Below, piece after piece: positions 8,796 through 17,372 of a DNA stretch of 64,000 nucleotides. Each line of letters opens with the position of its first letter. The stretch's first letter is position 1. The stretch covers positions 124,001 to 188,000 of the forward strand of contig NZ_JAKREU010000004.1 in assembly GCF_022664435.1 (NCBI RefSeq), in the 5' to 3' direction. The DNA comes from Sphingomonas panni (GTDB lineage: Bacteria; Pseudomonadota; Alphaproteobacteria; Sphingomonadales; Sphingomonadaceae). Below the pieces are notes generated by a model. The model searched no databases. It was not told the origin of the DNA and saw nothing but the letters and a program-made list of their open reading frames with translations. Made by a program: the position numbers and the translations under genes.

Positions 8796-9329
8796 TTACT
8801 TGGCGTCGCACTCGCCGATGCGTTTGCCCTCGACATGGACCTTTTGCGACATGGTCGTCTTGCCGGTCATCTCCATCTGCTGATCGGTCGTGAAGCTCGT
8901 CGGGGTGAAGGTGCCGGTTGTCTTGCCGGTCATCTGCGTGTCGCCGGGCAATTTGCAGCTCACTTCGCTCTCGATCTTGCCGCCGGTAAAGCTGTTGTTG
9001 GTGACGTTGCAGTCCGCGCCCGACTGCTTAAGCATTTCCTCCGGTCCCTTCGCCGCCTGTTCGGGCGTGATGCAGACGGTGGCGGTCTGTGCGGGCGGGT
9101 TGGCGGGCGTGCCGGCGGGCATGTTCTCCATCTTCAGGTCGCTGACCTGCGTCCGCACTTCCCATTTGCCTGGCTGCAGCTTCGGCGCTTCCGCACCCGA
9201 TCCGGTTTCGGACGACACCACCTCACCGGTGGCCGAATTGCTGGTCAGCGTGGTCGAACCGGTCTTCTGGTCGCCACAGGCCGACAGTGCCAGCGCACCC
9301 AGCGCCACGAACGGGATCAGTTTCTGCAC
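8796..9329 (-). CDS. DUF3617-type lipoprotein
   Basis: 177 residues. The chosen start is GTG at 9329, preceded by GGAGAG at a good distance and opening a lipoprotein signal (VQKLIPFVALGALALSAC); the cysteine at about residue 18 would be lipidated. The conserved pattern of DUF3617 is present: LQPGKWEVRTQVSDLKM, a CITPEQA block, an SGADCNV block, and late cysteines in SCKLPGD and IGECDAK. Function unknown. Longer starts further upstream exist but lose the signal peptide. Confidence 0.82.
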   Translation of the reverse strand: MQKLIPFVALGALALSACGDQKTGSTTLTSNSATGEVVSSETGSGAEAPKLQPGKWEVRTQVSDLKMENMPAGTPANPPAQTATVCITPEQAAKGPEEMLKQSGADCNVTNNSFTGGKIESEVSCKLPGDTQMTGKTTGTFTPTSFTTDQQMEMTGKTTMSQKVHVEGKRIGECDAK

Positions 9330-9391
9330 GCATCGCTCTCCTGCTATGATTTGCGAGTAACAGTTTAGCCCCGTCCTGCGTTGCAAGCGCC

Positions 9392-10075
9392 ATGAGCGAC
9401 ACATTTCGTCCCGAACCCCGCCCATCCCGCCGCGTCCCGTGGAGCATCATCGGCATCGCCTCCGCCGGATTCGTCCTGCTGGCGCTGTTCTTCCTCGCCG
9501 ACCGGGTGGTGCAGGGGAGCAGCTTCGCGTTCGACCGGCGATTGTTGCTGGCGCTGCGCGGGACCGACGGCGCGCCGGTCGCGTCGGAGAAATTCAGCTC
9601 GATGGTCCGCGACGTCACGGCGCTGGGCAGCACGACGGTCCTGACGCTGGTCGTCGTCTTCGTCGCGCTGCTGCTGGCCAGTACCGGGCGGTGGCGGACC
9701 GGCGCGCTGGTGGCGGCCGCGTGCGCCAGCGGCAGCTGGGCCAATGTCCTGTTCAAGCACGCCGTTGCCCGCACGCGTCCCGATCTGGTCCCGCACCTGA
9801 TGGCGGAGACGTCGAACAGTTTTCCCAGCGGCCACGCCGCAAATTCGGCGATCGTGTATCTGACGCTGGCGACGCTTGCCTGGCCGCTGCTCCGCCAGCC
9901 TGCCGCGCGGGCGTTCGCGATGGCCGCGGCCGCGCTGCTGGTCGTCGCGATCGGGATGAGCCGGGTCTATCTGGGCGTGCATTGGCCGAGCGACGTGCTG
10001 GCCGGGTGGCTGTTCGGCGCGCTGTGGGCGATCGGCTGGTGGCGGATCGAACTGCGCGTGCTGGGCGGGCGGTAA
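9392..10075 (+). CDS. PAP2-family membrane phosphatase
   Basis: Integral membrane lipid phosphatase of the PAP2/undecaprenyl-pyrophosphatase kind. The three phosphatase motifs are complete: KHAVARTRP, PSGHA, and SRVYLGVHWPSDV. About six hydrophobic segments surround them in 227 residues. It is divergent from the DUF3617 lipoprotein gene (62-base gap). Substrate (undecaprenyl pyrophosphate, phosphatidate or another lipid) cannot be told from sequence. Confidence 0.9.
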   Translation: MSDTFRPEPRPSRRVPWSIIGIASAGFVLLALFFLADRVVQGSSFAFDRRLLLALRGTDGAPVASEKFSSMVRDVTALGSTTVLTLVVVFVALLLASTGRWRTGALVAAACASGSWANVLFKHAVARTRPDLVPHLMAETSNSFPSGHAANSAIVYLTLATLAWPLLRQPAARAFAMAAAALLVVAIGMSRVYLGVHWPSDVLAGWLFGALWAIGWWRIELRVLGGR

Positions 10076-10146
10076 CGACGGAAACCTTTGCGAGCGTCGG
10101 TCCGGCGAGGTACGTTAGCGCAAACAACGACATGATGGAGGGATGG

Positions 10147-10596
10147 ATGACGAAGCGGCTCGCCCTGGTATTGGCATCGTTGCTCGTGAGCGCAGGCAGC
10201 GCGCAGGCGCAGGTCGCGCCGACCGGCGGCCCGCCAAGTTCCGTCCCCAATGCCGAGGATACGACGCGCGGCGTCGGCAGCGACCGCGACCAGCAATTCG
10301 CGCTCGACCGCATTCGCGACGAGGCGGGGACCACGGTCGACGCCCGCGCATCGCGCCGCAGTTCCAAGACGATCGTCGCCGCGACCGCCGCCGACCTGAC
10401 CGTCGGCGCTTCGGTGTTCGACAAGACCGGCGCGCCGCTGGGCACGATCGAGGCGGTCAAGCCGGACGGCGTGCAACTGCTGGCGGGCAGTTCGCGGGCG
10501 ATGGTGCCGGCGGATGTGTTCGGCAAGATTCGCGGACAGCTGGTGCTGAACGTGACGAAGGCGGAGTTCGTGCAGCAGACCGGCGGCGCACGCTGA
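10147..10596 (+). CDS. Secreted PRC-barrel-like protein of unknown function
   Basis: 149 residues from ATG 10147, preceded by GGAGGG. A signal peptide (MTKRLALVLASLLVSAGSAQAQ) is followed by a low-complexity, charged stretch and a small beta-rich C-terminal part (VGASVFDKTGAPLGTIEAV...ADVFGKIRG) that resembles a PRC-barrel. Similar short secreted proteins are common in sphingomonads, but no function is known to me. It follows the PAP2 gene in the same direction with a 71-base gap. Confidence 0.7.
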   Translation: MTKRLALVLASLLVSAGSAQAQVAPTGGPPSSVPNAEDTTRGVGSDRDQQFALDRIRDEAGTTVDARASRRSSKTIVAATAADLTVGASVFDKTGAPLGTIEAVKPDGVQLLAGSSRAMVPADVFGKIRGQLVLNVTKAEFVQQTGGAR

Positions 10597-10817
10597 TTTA
10601 CCCGGATGTCGTGCCGGCGAAGGGTGGGTTCCTGCAAGGACGGTATGCCGGAAGAGCTGCGTGAGGCGCGAACCCTCGCTTGGGCGGCAACTGCGGGGCT
10701 GGCGGTGCCGGCGGCTTGGCGAGATCCGGTGAGCGGTTTCGCACGCAAGCCAAGAGCTGCGTACCCTTGCGCAGGCAAAGGGGCAGAGTAACGGCAGTAC
10801 GGCGTTCGTGGCTCTGA

Positions 10818-10837
10818 ATCCCCGCCTTCGCGGGGAT
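10818..10837. repeat. REP-like palindrome
   Basis: ATCCCCGCCTTCGCGGGGAT, a single copy of the dispersed family whose paired copies lie at 23225-23319. The surrounding gap (10597-10857) shows no gene I would defend. Confidence 0.7.
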
Positions 10838-10857
10838 ATGCGCACAGGCCAGCGCTT

Positions 10858-11574
10858 CTACCCGCCCAGTTGCGCCAGCAACGTCTTGGCCGCGAGCGTC
10901 TCGGCCTCCTGCTTCGACGTGCCGGTGGCTTCGGCCGCCGCAAGTTTGCCGATGGTCACGCGGACGGTGAAGCGCGGGGCGTGGCCGGGGCCGCTCTTGT
11001 CGACGATGGCATATTCGGGCGGGCGGCGGTTGTTCGCGGCGGCCCATTCCTGCAACGCCGACTTGGGATGGCGCGGCACGCGCAGCTGCGCATCGATCCG
11101 GGTGCCCCAGAGCGCGCGCACCAACGCCCGCGCGGCGTCATGGCCATGGTCGAGATAGAAGGCCCCGATCAGCGCCTCCATCACGTCGCCCAGCACATTG
11201 TCGCTGTCGCCCGCGCCATCGTCGCGCGCCTGCTTGCCGAGCTTCAGGTGCGGCACCACGCCGATGTCGCGCGCGATCTCCGCACAGACCGCGCCGGTCA
11301 CCAGTGCGTTGAACCGTTTCGACAGCGCGCCTTCGCTTTCCGAAGGGAAGCGTTCGTAGAGCCATTCGGCGACGGCAAGGCCCAGCACGCGGTCGCCGAG
11401 AAATTCGAGCCGCTCATAGGTTGCCCTCGCCGTGCTGCCATGGGTCAGCGCGCGGGCATAGTCGTCGATCCGGGTCGGTGCGCGGCCCAGCGCCTGCGCG
11501 ACCCAGCCCTCCAGTGCGTCGCTCAGAAGCCTTCCCCGATCCGGTTCCAGCGCGCCGCCGACACCCAGGTCCAT
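10858..11574 (-). CDS. rnc: Ribonuclease III
   Basis: Double-strand-specific endoribonuclease for rRNA and mRNA processing. The signature ERLEFLGDRVLGL and the second acidic block GDVMEALIGAFYLDHG are present, followed by a C-terminal double-stranded-RNA-binding domain (PKSALQEWA...GTSKQEAETLAAKTLL). The start is uncertain. ATG 11574 gives 238 residues but lacks a ribosome-binding site and overlaps lepB by 52 bases. A CTG at 11526 would give 222 residues, the usual length, overlaps the lepB stop as CTGA, and has GGGGAAGG just upstream. It lies downstream of lepB as in many proteobacteria; era does not follow. Confidence 0.93.
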   Translation of the reverse strand: MDLGVGGALEPDRGRLLSDALEGWVAQALGRAPTRIDDYARALTHGSTARATYERLEFLGDRVLGLAVAEWLYERFPSESEGALSKRFNALVTGAVCAEIARDIGVVPHLKLGKQARDDGAGDSDNVLGDVMEALIGAFYLDHGHDAARALVRALWGTRIDAQLRVPRHPKSALQEWAAANNRRPPEYAIVDKSGPGHAPRFTVRVTIGKLAAAEATGTSKQEAETLAAKTLLAQLGG

Positions 11575-12374
11575 GGCAGCAGCCACTGCGCCGAGCCATC
11601 GGTCGAGAAGAAGTTCACGACGGCCTTGCCCTCGATATTCTCCAGCGGGACGATGCCGATGCCGCCGCCTTCGCGTGCCGGGAAGCGGCTGTCGGCGCTG
11701 TCGTCGCGATTGTCGCCCATCAGGAAGGCATGGCCGGCCGGCACGGTGAACACGCCGGTATCGTCCGCCTCGGTCGTGCCGAGGTCGAGGACGTTATAGC
11801 TCTTGCCGTTCGGCAGCGTCTCACGGAACTGCGGATAGGCGCAGACCGGTTTGTCGGCGACGACCTTCTGGAAGCTGTAGTCGCAGTCGGTGTTGGGCGA
11901 GACCGGCGCGATCCAGTCGGCGATACGCTGCTTCGGAATCGCCTTGCCGTTCAGGAACAACTGGCCACCGCGCATCTGCACCGTGTCGCCGGGGATGCCG
12001 ATCACGCGCTTGATATAGTCCTGCTTTGCCGTCGGTGGTGCCTTGAACACCACCACGTCGCCGCGGGCGGGCGTGCTGGGCAGGATGCGGCCAGGGATCA
12101 GCGGGATACCCCATGGCAGCGAATAGCGCGAATAGCCGTAGTTCCATTTGGTGATGAACAGATAGTCGCCGATCATCAGCCGCGGCTGCATCGACCCCGA
12201 GGGAATCGAGAAGGGCGAGAACAGGAACGACCGGATGATGAACACCACGATGGCGAGCTTCAGCAGGAAGACCATCAGGTCGGCCCCTTCCGAACGCTTC
12301 GGCTTGGGGGCGGGCGCGGGCGGAGTCGGCGTCGGAGTTGCCGGTACGGGGTCGAGAGCCATGGAACGAGCCAT
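11523..12374 (-). CDS. lepB: Signal peptidase I
   Basis: Membrane serine protease that removes signal peptides from exported proteins. One N-terminal transmembrane segment (LMVFLLKLAIVVFIIRSFLF) leads into the catalytic serine motif SIPSGSMQPRL; the general-base lysine is in DYIKRVIGIPGD, and box E reads GHAFLMGDNRDDSADSR. A proline-rich cytoplasmic N-terminus precedes the membrane segment. The start is ATG 12374 or 12362; neither has a strong ribosome-binding site. Its stop overlaps the proposed start of rnc. Confidence 0.94.
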   Translation of the reverse strand: MARSMALDPVPATPTPTPPAPAPKPKRSEGADLMVFLLKLAIVVFIIRSFLFSPFSIPSGSMQPRLMIGDYLFITKWNYGYSRYSLPWGIPLIPGRILPSTPARGDVVVFKAPPTAKQDYIKRVIGIPGDTVQMRGGQLFLNGKAIPKQRIADWIAPVSPNTDCDYSFQKVVADKPVCAYPQFRETLPNGKSYNVLDLGTTEADDTGVFTVPAGHAFLMGDNRDDSADSRFPAREGGGIGIVPLENIEGKAVVNFFSTDGSAQWLLPWTWVSAARWNRIGEGF

Positions 12375-12495
12375 GCTTGCGCCGGGGCGAGGCGTCAAGC
12401 GGGTTGGGGTAGGTGGGTCCTTCGCTCCTTCGCCAACCGTGTCGCTTCAACGCAGGCTGAAGCATCCTTGGGGCGGGCGTTGCGGGTCCCACGGG

Positions 12496-12594
12496 GAGAC
12501 CCCAGCCTGCGCTGGGGTGACGTGCTTGTAGAGGGGATAATGGGTCCCGTCGCGTCACAGCCAAGCACGTCACCCCAGCGAAGGCTGGGGTCTC
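12496..12594. repeat. Paired REP-like repeat (33-bp inverted arms)
   Basis: Arms at 12496-12528 and 12562-12594 are inverted copies of each other with one mismatch; each contains its own short palindrome of the type CCCCAGC-N4/5-GCTGGGG and then TGACGTGCTTG. The right arm ends eight bases before the stop codon of the GIY-YIG gene. Related sequence recurs at 52993-53073. Confidence 0.85.
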
Positions 12595-12601
12595 TCTCGG
12601 C

Positions 12602-12889
12602 TCAAACGATGTCGTTGAACAGATCCCGCCATTCCGGGTTCGACTCAGCAATCAACCGGTGTTTCCATTCGGTACGCCATGCCTTCAGCGCCTTTTCGCG
12701 ACGGATCGCGCTCTCGATGTCGTCGTGTCGTTCGGCCAGAACAAGCGTCCTGATCCCGTATTTCCGGCAGTAGGCAGAGCCTTCGTCGCGGCGGTGCTGC
12801 CACACCCGTGCAGCAAGGTTGGCCGTCACGCCGACATAGGTCATGCCGAACGGGCGATTTGCCATGATGTAGGTCCAGCCCCCGCGCAT
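12602..12889 (-). CDS. Small GIY-YIG domain protein
   Basis: 95 residues. The GIY-YIG core appears as WTYIMANRPFGMTYVGVTANL, with the following RVWQHRRDEGS and the conserved glutamate region AIRREKALKAWRTEWKHRLI typical of the short UPF0213/YhbQ-like group. Such proteins are putative nucleases whose role is unsettled. It is flanked closely by REP-like palindromes on both sides (12496-12594 and 12919-12942). No clear ribosome-binding site precedes ATG 12889, so the start is tentative. Confidence 0.83.
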   Translation of the reverse strand: MRGGWTYIMANRPFGMTYVGVTANLAARVWQHRRDEGSAYCRKYGIRTLVLAERHDDIESAIRREKALKAWRTEWKHRLIAESNPEWRDLFNDIV

Positions 12890-12918
12890 GTGACGGGCGT
12901 ATCGTGCTGCGGGGGGAG

Positions 12919-12942
12919 ATGCCAGCCTGCGCTGGCATGACG
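12919..12942. repeat. REP-like palindrome upstream of the GIY-YIG gene
   Basis: ATGCCAGCCTGCGCTGGCAT followed by GACG; same layout as the CCCCAGC...GCTGGGG repeats, thirty bases before the GIY-YIG start. Confidence 0.7.
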
Positions 12943-13049
12943 TTCTTTGGAACGGCGGTAGGCAGAGCAGGGTAGAAGACAGTGGACCTCCCCCCGGTCC
13001 CCGCTCTAGGGCTGCGCGCATCCTAACCGACGACAGCACGAGGGACGAT

Positions 13050-14546
13050 ATGGCGATGCAGGACTGGTCCGCGATCGAAGGGCTTGGCAGCACGAAGCTG
13101 ACCGAATTGTTCGCAAATGATCCCGACCGGCTGGCCAAGCTGACCGTCGATGTCGGCGGACTGCATTTCGATTTCGCCAAGACGCATCTCGACGATGCCG
13201 CGATCGCCGCGTTCACCGGTCTTGCCACCACCATGGAACTGGCCGCGAAGCGCGATGCGCTGTTTTCCGGCGCGGTGGTCAACGTCACCGAAGGTCGCGC
13301 CGCGACCCATACCGCCGAGCGCGGCGAGGGCAGCCCGGACGACGTGGCGCAGGCGCGCGCGTTCCAGTCGCGGATGCGGCAGGTGATCGACGCGATCGAG
13401 GCGGATGCGTTCGGTCCGGTCCGCCACATCCTGCATGTCGGCATCGGCGGGTCGGCGCTCGGCCCCGACCTGATCTTCGACGCGCTCGGGCGTGACGAGG
13501 ACAAGTACGACGTGGCGATCGTGTCGAACGTCGACGGCGTGGCGATGGAAGAGGCGGTGAAGGGGTTCGATCCCGCCGCCACATTGCTGGTCGTCGCGTC
13601 GAAAACCTTCACCACGACCGAGACGATGCTGAACGCCGAGTCGGCGATGGCGTGGATGCGCGAGGGCGGGGTCGAGGACCCGTTCGGCCGCGTGATTGCG
13701 CTGACCGCGTCGCCGGACAAGGCGGTCGAATGGGGCGTCGACGAAACCCGCGTGCTGCCCTTCGCCGAGTCGGTCGGTGGACGCTATTCCCTATGGTCGA
13801 CGTTGGGGTTCCCGTTCGCGCTGGCGCTGGGGTTCCAGGCCTATGAGGAGTTGCTGGAAGGTGCGGCCGAGATGGACCGGCATTTCCGCCTGACTGACCC
13901 TGCGAAGAATGCGCCGGTGTTGGCCGCCTTTGCCGACCTCTATTATTCGCAGGTGAAGGGTTGCGAGACGCGGGCGACCTTTGCCTATGACGAGCGGCTG
14001 CGGTTGCTGCCCTCCTATCTCCAGCAGCTGGAGATGGAATCGAACGGCAAGTCGGTGACGGCGGCGGGTGAACCGCTGGGGCGCAATTCGGCGGCGATCA
14101 CCTGGGGCGGCGTCGGCACCGATGCGCAGCACGCGGTGTTCCAGCTGCTGCATCAGGGCACGCGCATCGTGCCGCTGGAATTCGTCGCAGTGATCGAGGC
14201 GGGCGATACGCTCGACCCGTCGCATCACCGGCAGCTGCTGCTGAACGCCTTTGCGCAGGGGGCGGCGCTGATGGCGGGCAAGACCAATGCCGATCCGGCA
14301 CGGGCCTATGCCGGCGACCGGCCGTCGTCGACGATCCTGCTCAAGGACCTCGACCCGCGCACACTGGGCGCGCTGATCGCTTTCTATGAGGCGCGGGTGT
14401 TCGTGAATGCGGCGCTGCTGGGCATCAATCCGTTCGACCAGTTCGGGGTCGAGCTTGGAAAAGAAATGGCGAAGGCAGCCGATGCGGGCGGTCAGACGTT
14501 CGATGCGTCGACCAACGACCTTCTGGCACGGGCAGGACTTGCATGA
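13050..14546 (+). CDS. pgi: Glucose-6-phosphate isomerase
   Basis: Interconverts glucose 6-phosphate and fructose 6-phosphate. Conserved segments: HILHVGIGGSALGPDLIFDAL (phosphate-binding loop), VASKTFTTTETMLNA, and GGRYSLWSTLGFPFALALG (SIS fold). Catalytic-region glutamate and histidine lie in QQLEMESNGK and QHAVFQLLHQG. 498 residues, somewhat shorter than the enterobacterial enzyme, as usual in alphaproteobacteria. ATG 13050 is preceded by GAGGG. The gor gene overlaps its end by four bases (ATGA). Confidence 0.96.
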   Translation: MAMQDWSAIEGLGSTKLTELFANDPDRLAKLTVDVGGLHFDFAKTHLDDAAIAAFTGLATTMELAAKRDALFSGAVVNVTEGRAATHTAERGEGSPDDVAQARAFQSRMRQVIDAIEADAFGPVRHILHVGIGGSALGPDLIFDALGRDEDKYDVAIVSNVDGVAMEEAVKGFDPAATLLVVASKTFTTTETMLNAESAMAWMREGGVEDPFGRVIALTASPDKAVEWGVDETRVLPFAESVGGRYSLWSTLGFPFALALGFQAYEELLEGAAEMDRHFRLTDPAKNAPVLAAFADLYYSQVKGCETRATFAYDERLRLLPSYLQQLEMESNGKSVTAAGEPLGRNSAAITWGGVGTDAQHAVFQLLHQGTRIVPLEFVAVIEAGDTLDPSHHRQLLLNAFAQGAALMAGKTNADPARAYAGDRPSSTILLKDLDPRTLGALIAFYEARVFVNAALLGINPFDQFGVELGKEMAKAADAGGQTFDASTNDLLARAGLA

Positions 14547-15892
14547 GCGATTATGATTACGACCTTTTCGTCATCGGCGCGGGATCGGGCGGCACCCGTG
14601 CCGCCCGCGTATCGGCGGCGCATGGCGCGAAGGTGGCGGTGGCGGAGGAATATCGCGTCGGCGGGACCTGCGTCATCCGTGGCTGCGTGCCCAAGAAGCT
14701 GTTGGTGTACGGCGCGCACTTCGCCGAGGACCTGCGCGACGCGAACGCGTTCGGCTGGGACGTGCCGCCGCAATGCGACTTCAGCTGGCCGCGGCTGCGC
14801 GACAATGTGCTGAGCGAGGTCGACCGGATCAACGGTGCCTATACCAGCACGCTCGAAAACCATGGCGTGGATATCATTCACGAGCGCGCGACCGTCACGG
14901 GTCCGCATTCGGTGAAGCTGTCGGGCGGGCGTGAAGTGACGGCCGAGCGCATCCTGATCGCGGTCGGGGCAAAGCCGGCGGTGCCGTCGTGCCCGGGCGC
15001 GGAGTTCGGCATCACCTCGAACGAGGCGTTCCATCTCGACGCGATCCCCAAGCGCATCCTGATCGCCGGCGCGGGCTATATCGCCAACGAGTTTGCCGGG
15101 GTGTTCCACCAGTTCGGCGCGCACGTCATCCTCATCAACCGCACCGACGTCATCCTGCGCGGCTATGATGAATCGATCCGCGACCGGCTGCTGCAGATTT
15201 CGATGACCAAGGGCATCGAGTTCCGCTTCCATGCCGAGTTCGAGGGAATCGAGAAGGGCGACGACGGCTGCCTGACCGTCAAGATGTCGGGGCATGAGCC
15301 GGTGACGGTCGACATGGTGATGTTCGCGACCGGCCGCGTGCCCAATACCGAAGGGCTGGGGCTGGAGAGTGCCGGCGTCGAACTGGACGACAAGGGCGCG
15401 GTGAAGGTCGACGACAAGGCGCAGTCGACCTGCCCGTCGATCTTCGCGGTGGGCGACGTCACCAACCGCGTGCAGCTGACCCCGGTCGCGATCCGCGAGG
15501 GGCAGGCCTTTGCCGACCGGACCTATGGGGGCAAGGATGTGACGCTCGATTACGACTGCATTCCGAGCGCGGTGTTCAGCCATCCGCCGATGGCGGGCGT
15601 CGGCATGACCGAGGGCGAGGCGAAGACCAAGCTCGGGTCGGTCAAGGTGTATCTGTCCGATTTCCGCCCGATGAAGAACGTGCTGGCCGGCCGCAACGAA
15701 CGCGCGCTGTACAAAATGATCTGCGAGGAGACGACCGGGCGGATCGTGGGCCTGCATATGATCGGTCCGGACGCGCCGGAGATCTTGCAGGCGGCGGCGA
15801 TCGCGGTGAAGGCCGGGTTGACCAAGGAGCAGTTCGACCAGACGGTCGCGCTACACCCGACGATGGCCGAAGAACTGGTGCTGATGAAGTAA
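14543..15892 (+). CDS. gor: Glutathione-disulfide reductase
   Basis: FAD- and NADPH-dependent reduction of oxidised glutathione. FAD site GAGSGGTRAARVSA, the redox disulfide motif GGTCVIRGCVPKKL, a second nucleotide-binding GAGYIANEFAGVF, the FAD contact FAVGDVTNRVQLTPVA, and the C-terminal base motif VALHPTMAEELV are all in place. 449 residues. Co-transcribed with pgi through an ATGA overlap. A family relative such as mycothione or trypanothione reductase is less likely given the alphaproteobacterial setting. Confidence 0.94.
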   Translation: MSDYDYDLFVIGAGSGGTRAARVSAAHGAKVAVAEEYRVGGTCVIRGCVPKKLLVYGAHFAEDLRDANAFGWDVPPQCDFSWPRLRDNVLSEVDRINGAYTSTLENHGVDIIHERATVTGPHSVKLSGGREVTAERILIAVGAKPAVPSCPGAEFGITSNEAFHLDAIPKRILIAGAGYIANEFAGVFHQFGAHVILINRTDVILRGYDESIRDRLLQISMTKGIEFRFHAEFEGIEKGDDGCLTVKMSGHEPVTVDMVMFATGRVPNTEGLGLESAGVELDDKGAVKVDDKAQSTCPSIFAVGDVTNRVQLTPVAIREGQAFADRTYGGKDVTLDYDCIPSAVFSHPPMAGVGMTEGEAKTKLGSVKVYLSDFRPMKNVLAGRNERALYKMICEETTGRIVGLHMIGPDAPEILQAAAIAVKAGLTKEQFDQTVALHPTMAEELVLMK

Positions 15893-15899
15893 TTCCCGC

Positions 15900-16032
15900 T
15901 CCTCCCCATTCATGGGGAGGGGGACCATGCGCAGCATGGTGGAGGGGGTGGGCCGCATACGGAACCGTTGCGTTGCGCAGCGATCCCCCTCCACCAGCTT
16001 CGCTGGTCCCCCTCCCCGCGGAGCGGGGAGGA
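15900..16032. repeat. MITE-like palindromic element, copy 1 (133 bp)
   Basis: Fills the gap between the convergent gor and symporter genes. Both ends carry a double hairpin: an outer TCCTCCCC...GGGGAGG stem, then GGGGACCA...TGGTGGAGGGGG; the two ends are inverted copies of each other. The centre contains CGCATACGGAACCGTT followed by a GCGTTGCG-like stretch. A second copy lies at 18893-19030. No reading frame inside. Confidence 0.85.
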
Positions 16033-16035
16033 TCT

Positions 16036-17301
16036 TCAGCCCTCCGCCAGGATCGCATCCGCCTCGCTGGTCGCTGCCCCGCCGACCCGTTCGCCGATCG
16101 TTGCCGTGACCGCGACGTTCATCGTGACGTTACCCAGCGTCCGCACGATATCCGGCAGCGTTTCCACCGCCACCAGCAGTGCCAGCGGCTCGACCGGCAC
16201 ACCCATCGCCACTGCGATCGGCGCGATGGAGGAGACGAAGCTGATCTGCCCCGGCAGGCTGGCCGCGCCCATCGTCGTGATCGCGCCTGCCGCGATCCCC
16301 GCCGCAATCTGCCCGGCGCCCAGCGGCACGCCGAAGACATGCGCGACGTACAGCGCGACGCCGACGTTCATCGCCGGTCCCGTCGCGCGGAACAGCGCCA
16401 CCGCCATCGGCAGCACCACGCCCGACGTCGCCACCGGCACCCCGACATCGCCCGCGCCCTTCAGCATCGCGGGCAGCGAGGCGAGCGAGCTTTGCGTCGA
16501 GATCGCGACCGCCTGTGCCGGCGCCGTCGCCTTCAGGAAGCGACCGATCGGTACGCGACCGCCGAAGCGGGCCAGCGGATAGGCGAGCAGCCAGATGCCC
16601 AGCCCGACGCTCATCAGCACCAGCACATAATGGATCAGCGCGCCGAACGCCGCCGTGCCCGCGCGTGCGCCGACGACATAGCCCAATGCGAACACGCCGA
16701 TCGGGCCAAGCCACAAGACCCAGTTGATGACGATCAGCATCGTGTCGGCAATCGCCTGGAACAGCCGCACCAGCACGCCGCGATTGTCCTGCGGCAGGCG
16801 GGTGAGCGCAAAGCCGAAGACGAGGGTGAACAGGATCAGTGGCAAAAACTGGTCGTTCGCCGCCGCCGAGACCGGATTGGTCGGCACGATCGCGACGAGG
16901 AAGTCGGTGAAGGGCGGCACCTTGTCGACCGGGGCGGCGGTGCCGAAGGTCGATCGCAACGCCTCAGCCGCCGTATTGCCCAGCGGGAACAGGTCGAGCA
17001 GCGTCAGGGTGAACAATGCCCCCAGCGCCGACGACGTCCACAAAATGACGATGAACAGTAAAAGCGATCGGGTGGCGATCCGCCCGGCGCGTGCGGCCTC
17101 CGCCGTCTGGGCGATGCCGGTGATCAGCAGCGACACCACTAGCGGGACGATGGTCATGCGCAGGGCGTTGAGCCACGCGGTGCCGATCGGTTCGGCGATG
17201 GCAATCCCCGAAACGGCGGTGTCGGGTGACTGCCCCGCCAGCACCACGCCCAGTGCCAGCCCCGCACCCAATCCCGCCAAAATTCGTGTCGCCTGCGACA
17301 T
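16036..17301 (-). CDS. Dicarboxylate/amino acid:cation symporter (DAACS family)
   Basis: Inner-membrane sodium- or proton-coupled importer of C4-dicarboxylates or glutamate/aspartate. 421 residues with about eight membrane segments and two re-entrant loops. Family marks: NPVSAAANDQFLPLILFTLVFG, the serine-rich loop STQSSLASLPAML, and GAASLPGQISFVSSIAPIAVAMG. ATG at 17301; the divergent glmM starts 72 bases away. Which substrate is carried cannot be told. Confidence 0.9.
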   Translation of the reverse strand: MSQATRILAGLGAGLALGVVLAGQSPDTAVSGIAIAEPIGTAWLNALRMTIVPLVVSLLITGIAQTAEAARAGRIATRSLLLFIVILWTSSALGALFTLTLLDLFPLGNTAAEALRSTFGTAAPVDKVPPFTDFLVAIVPTNPVSAAANDQFLPLILFTLVFGFALTRLPQDNRGVLVRLFQAIADTMLIVINWVLWLGPIGVFALGYVVGARAGTAAFGALIHYVLVLMSVGLGIWLLAYPLARFGGRVPIGRFLKATAPAQAVAISTQSSLASLPAMLKGAGDVGVPVATSGVVLPMAVALFRATGPAMNVGVALYVAHVFGVPLGAGQIAAGIAAGAITTMGAASLPGQISFVSSIAPIAVAMGVPVEPLALLVAVETLPDIVRTLGNVTMNVAVTATIGERVGGAATSEADAILAEG

Positions 17302-17372
17302 GCTCGCCCTTTTGATAAAGTGGCGGTAATACCCCGCCCAACCGAACGCTCAACCTGAAGGCGTATGTGACG

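Noticed and set aside
10606..10791. A 61-codon frame after the PRC-like gene
   Set aside because: No conserved pattern, odd composition, and it overlaps degenerate repeat-like sequence; not supported as a gene.
12496..12594. Repeated palindromes as a CRISPR array
   Set aside because: Only two inverted arms with one spacer-like gap, no regular direct repeats and no cas genes.
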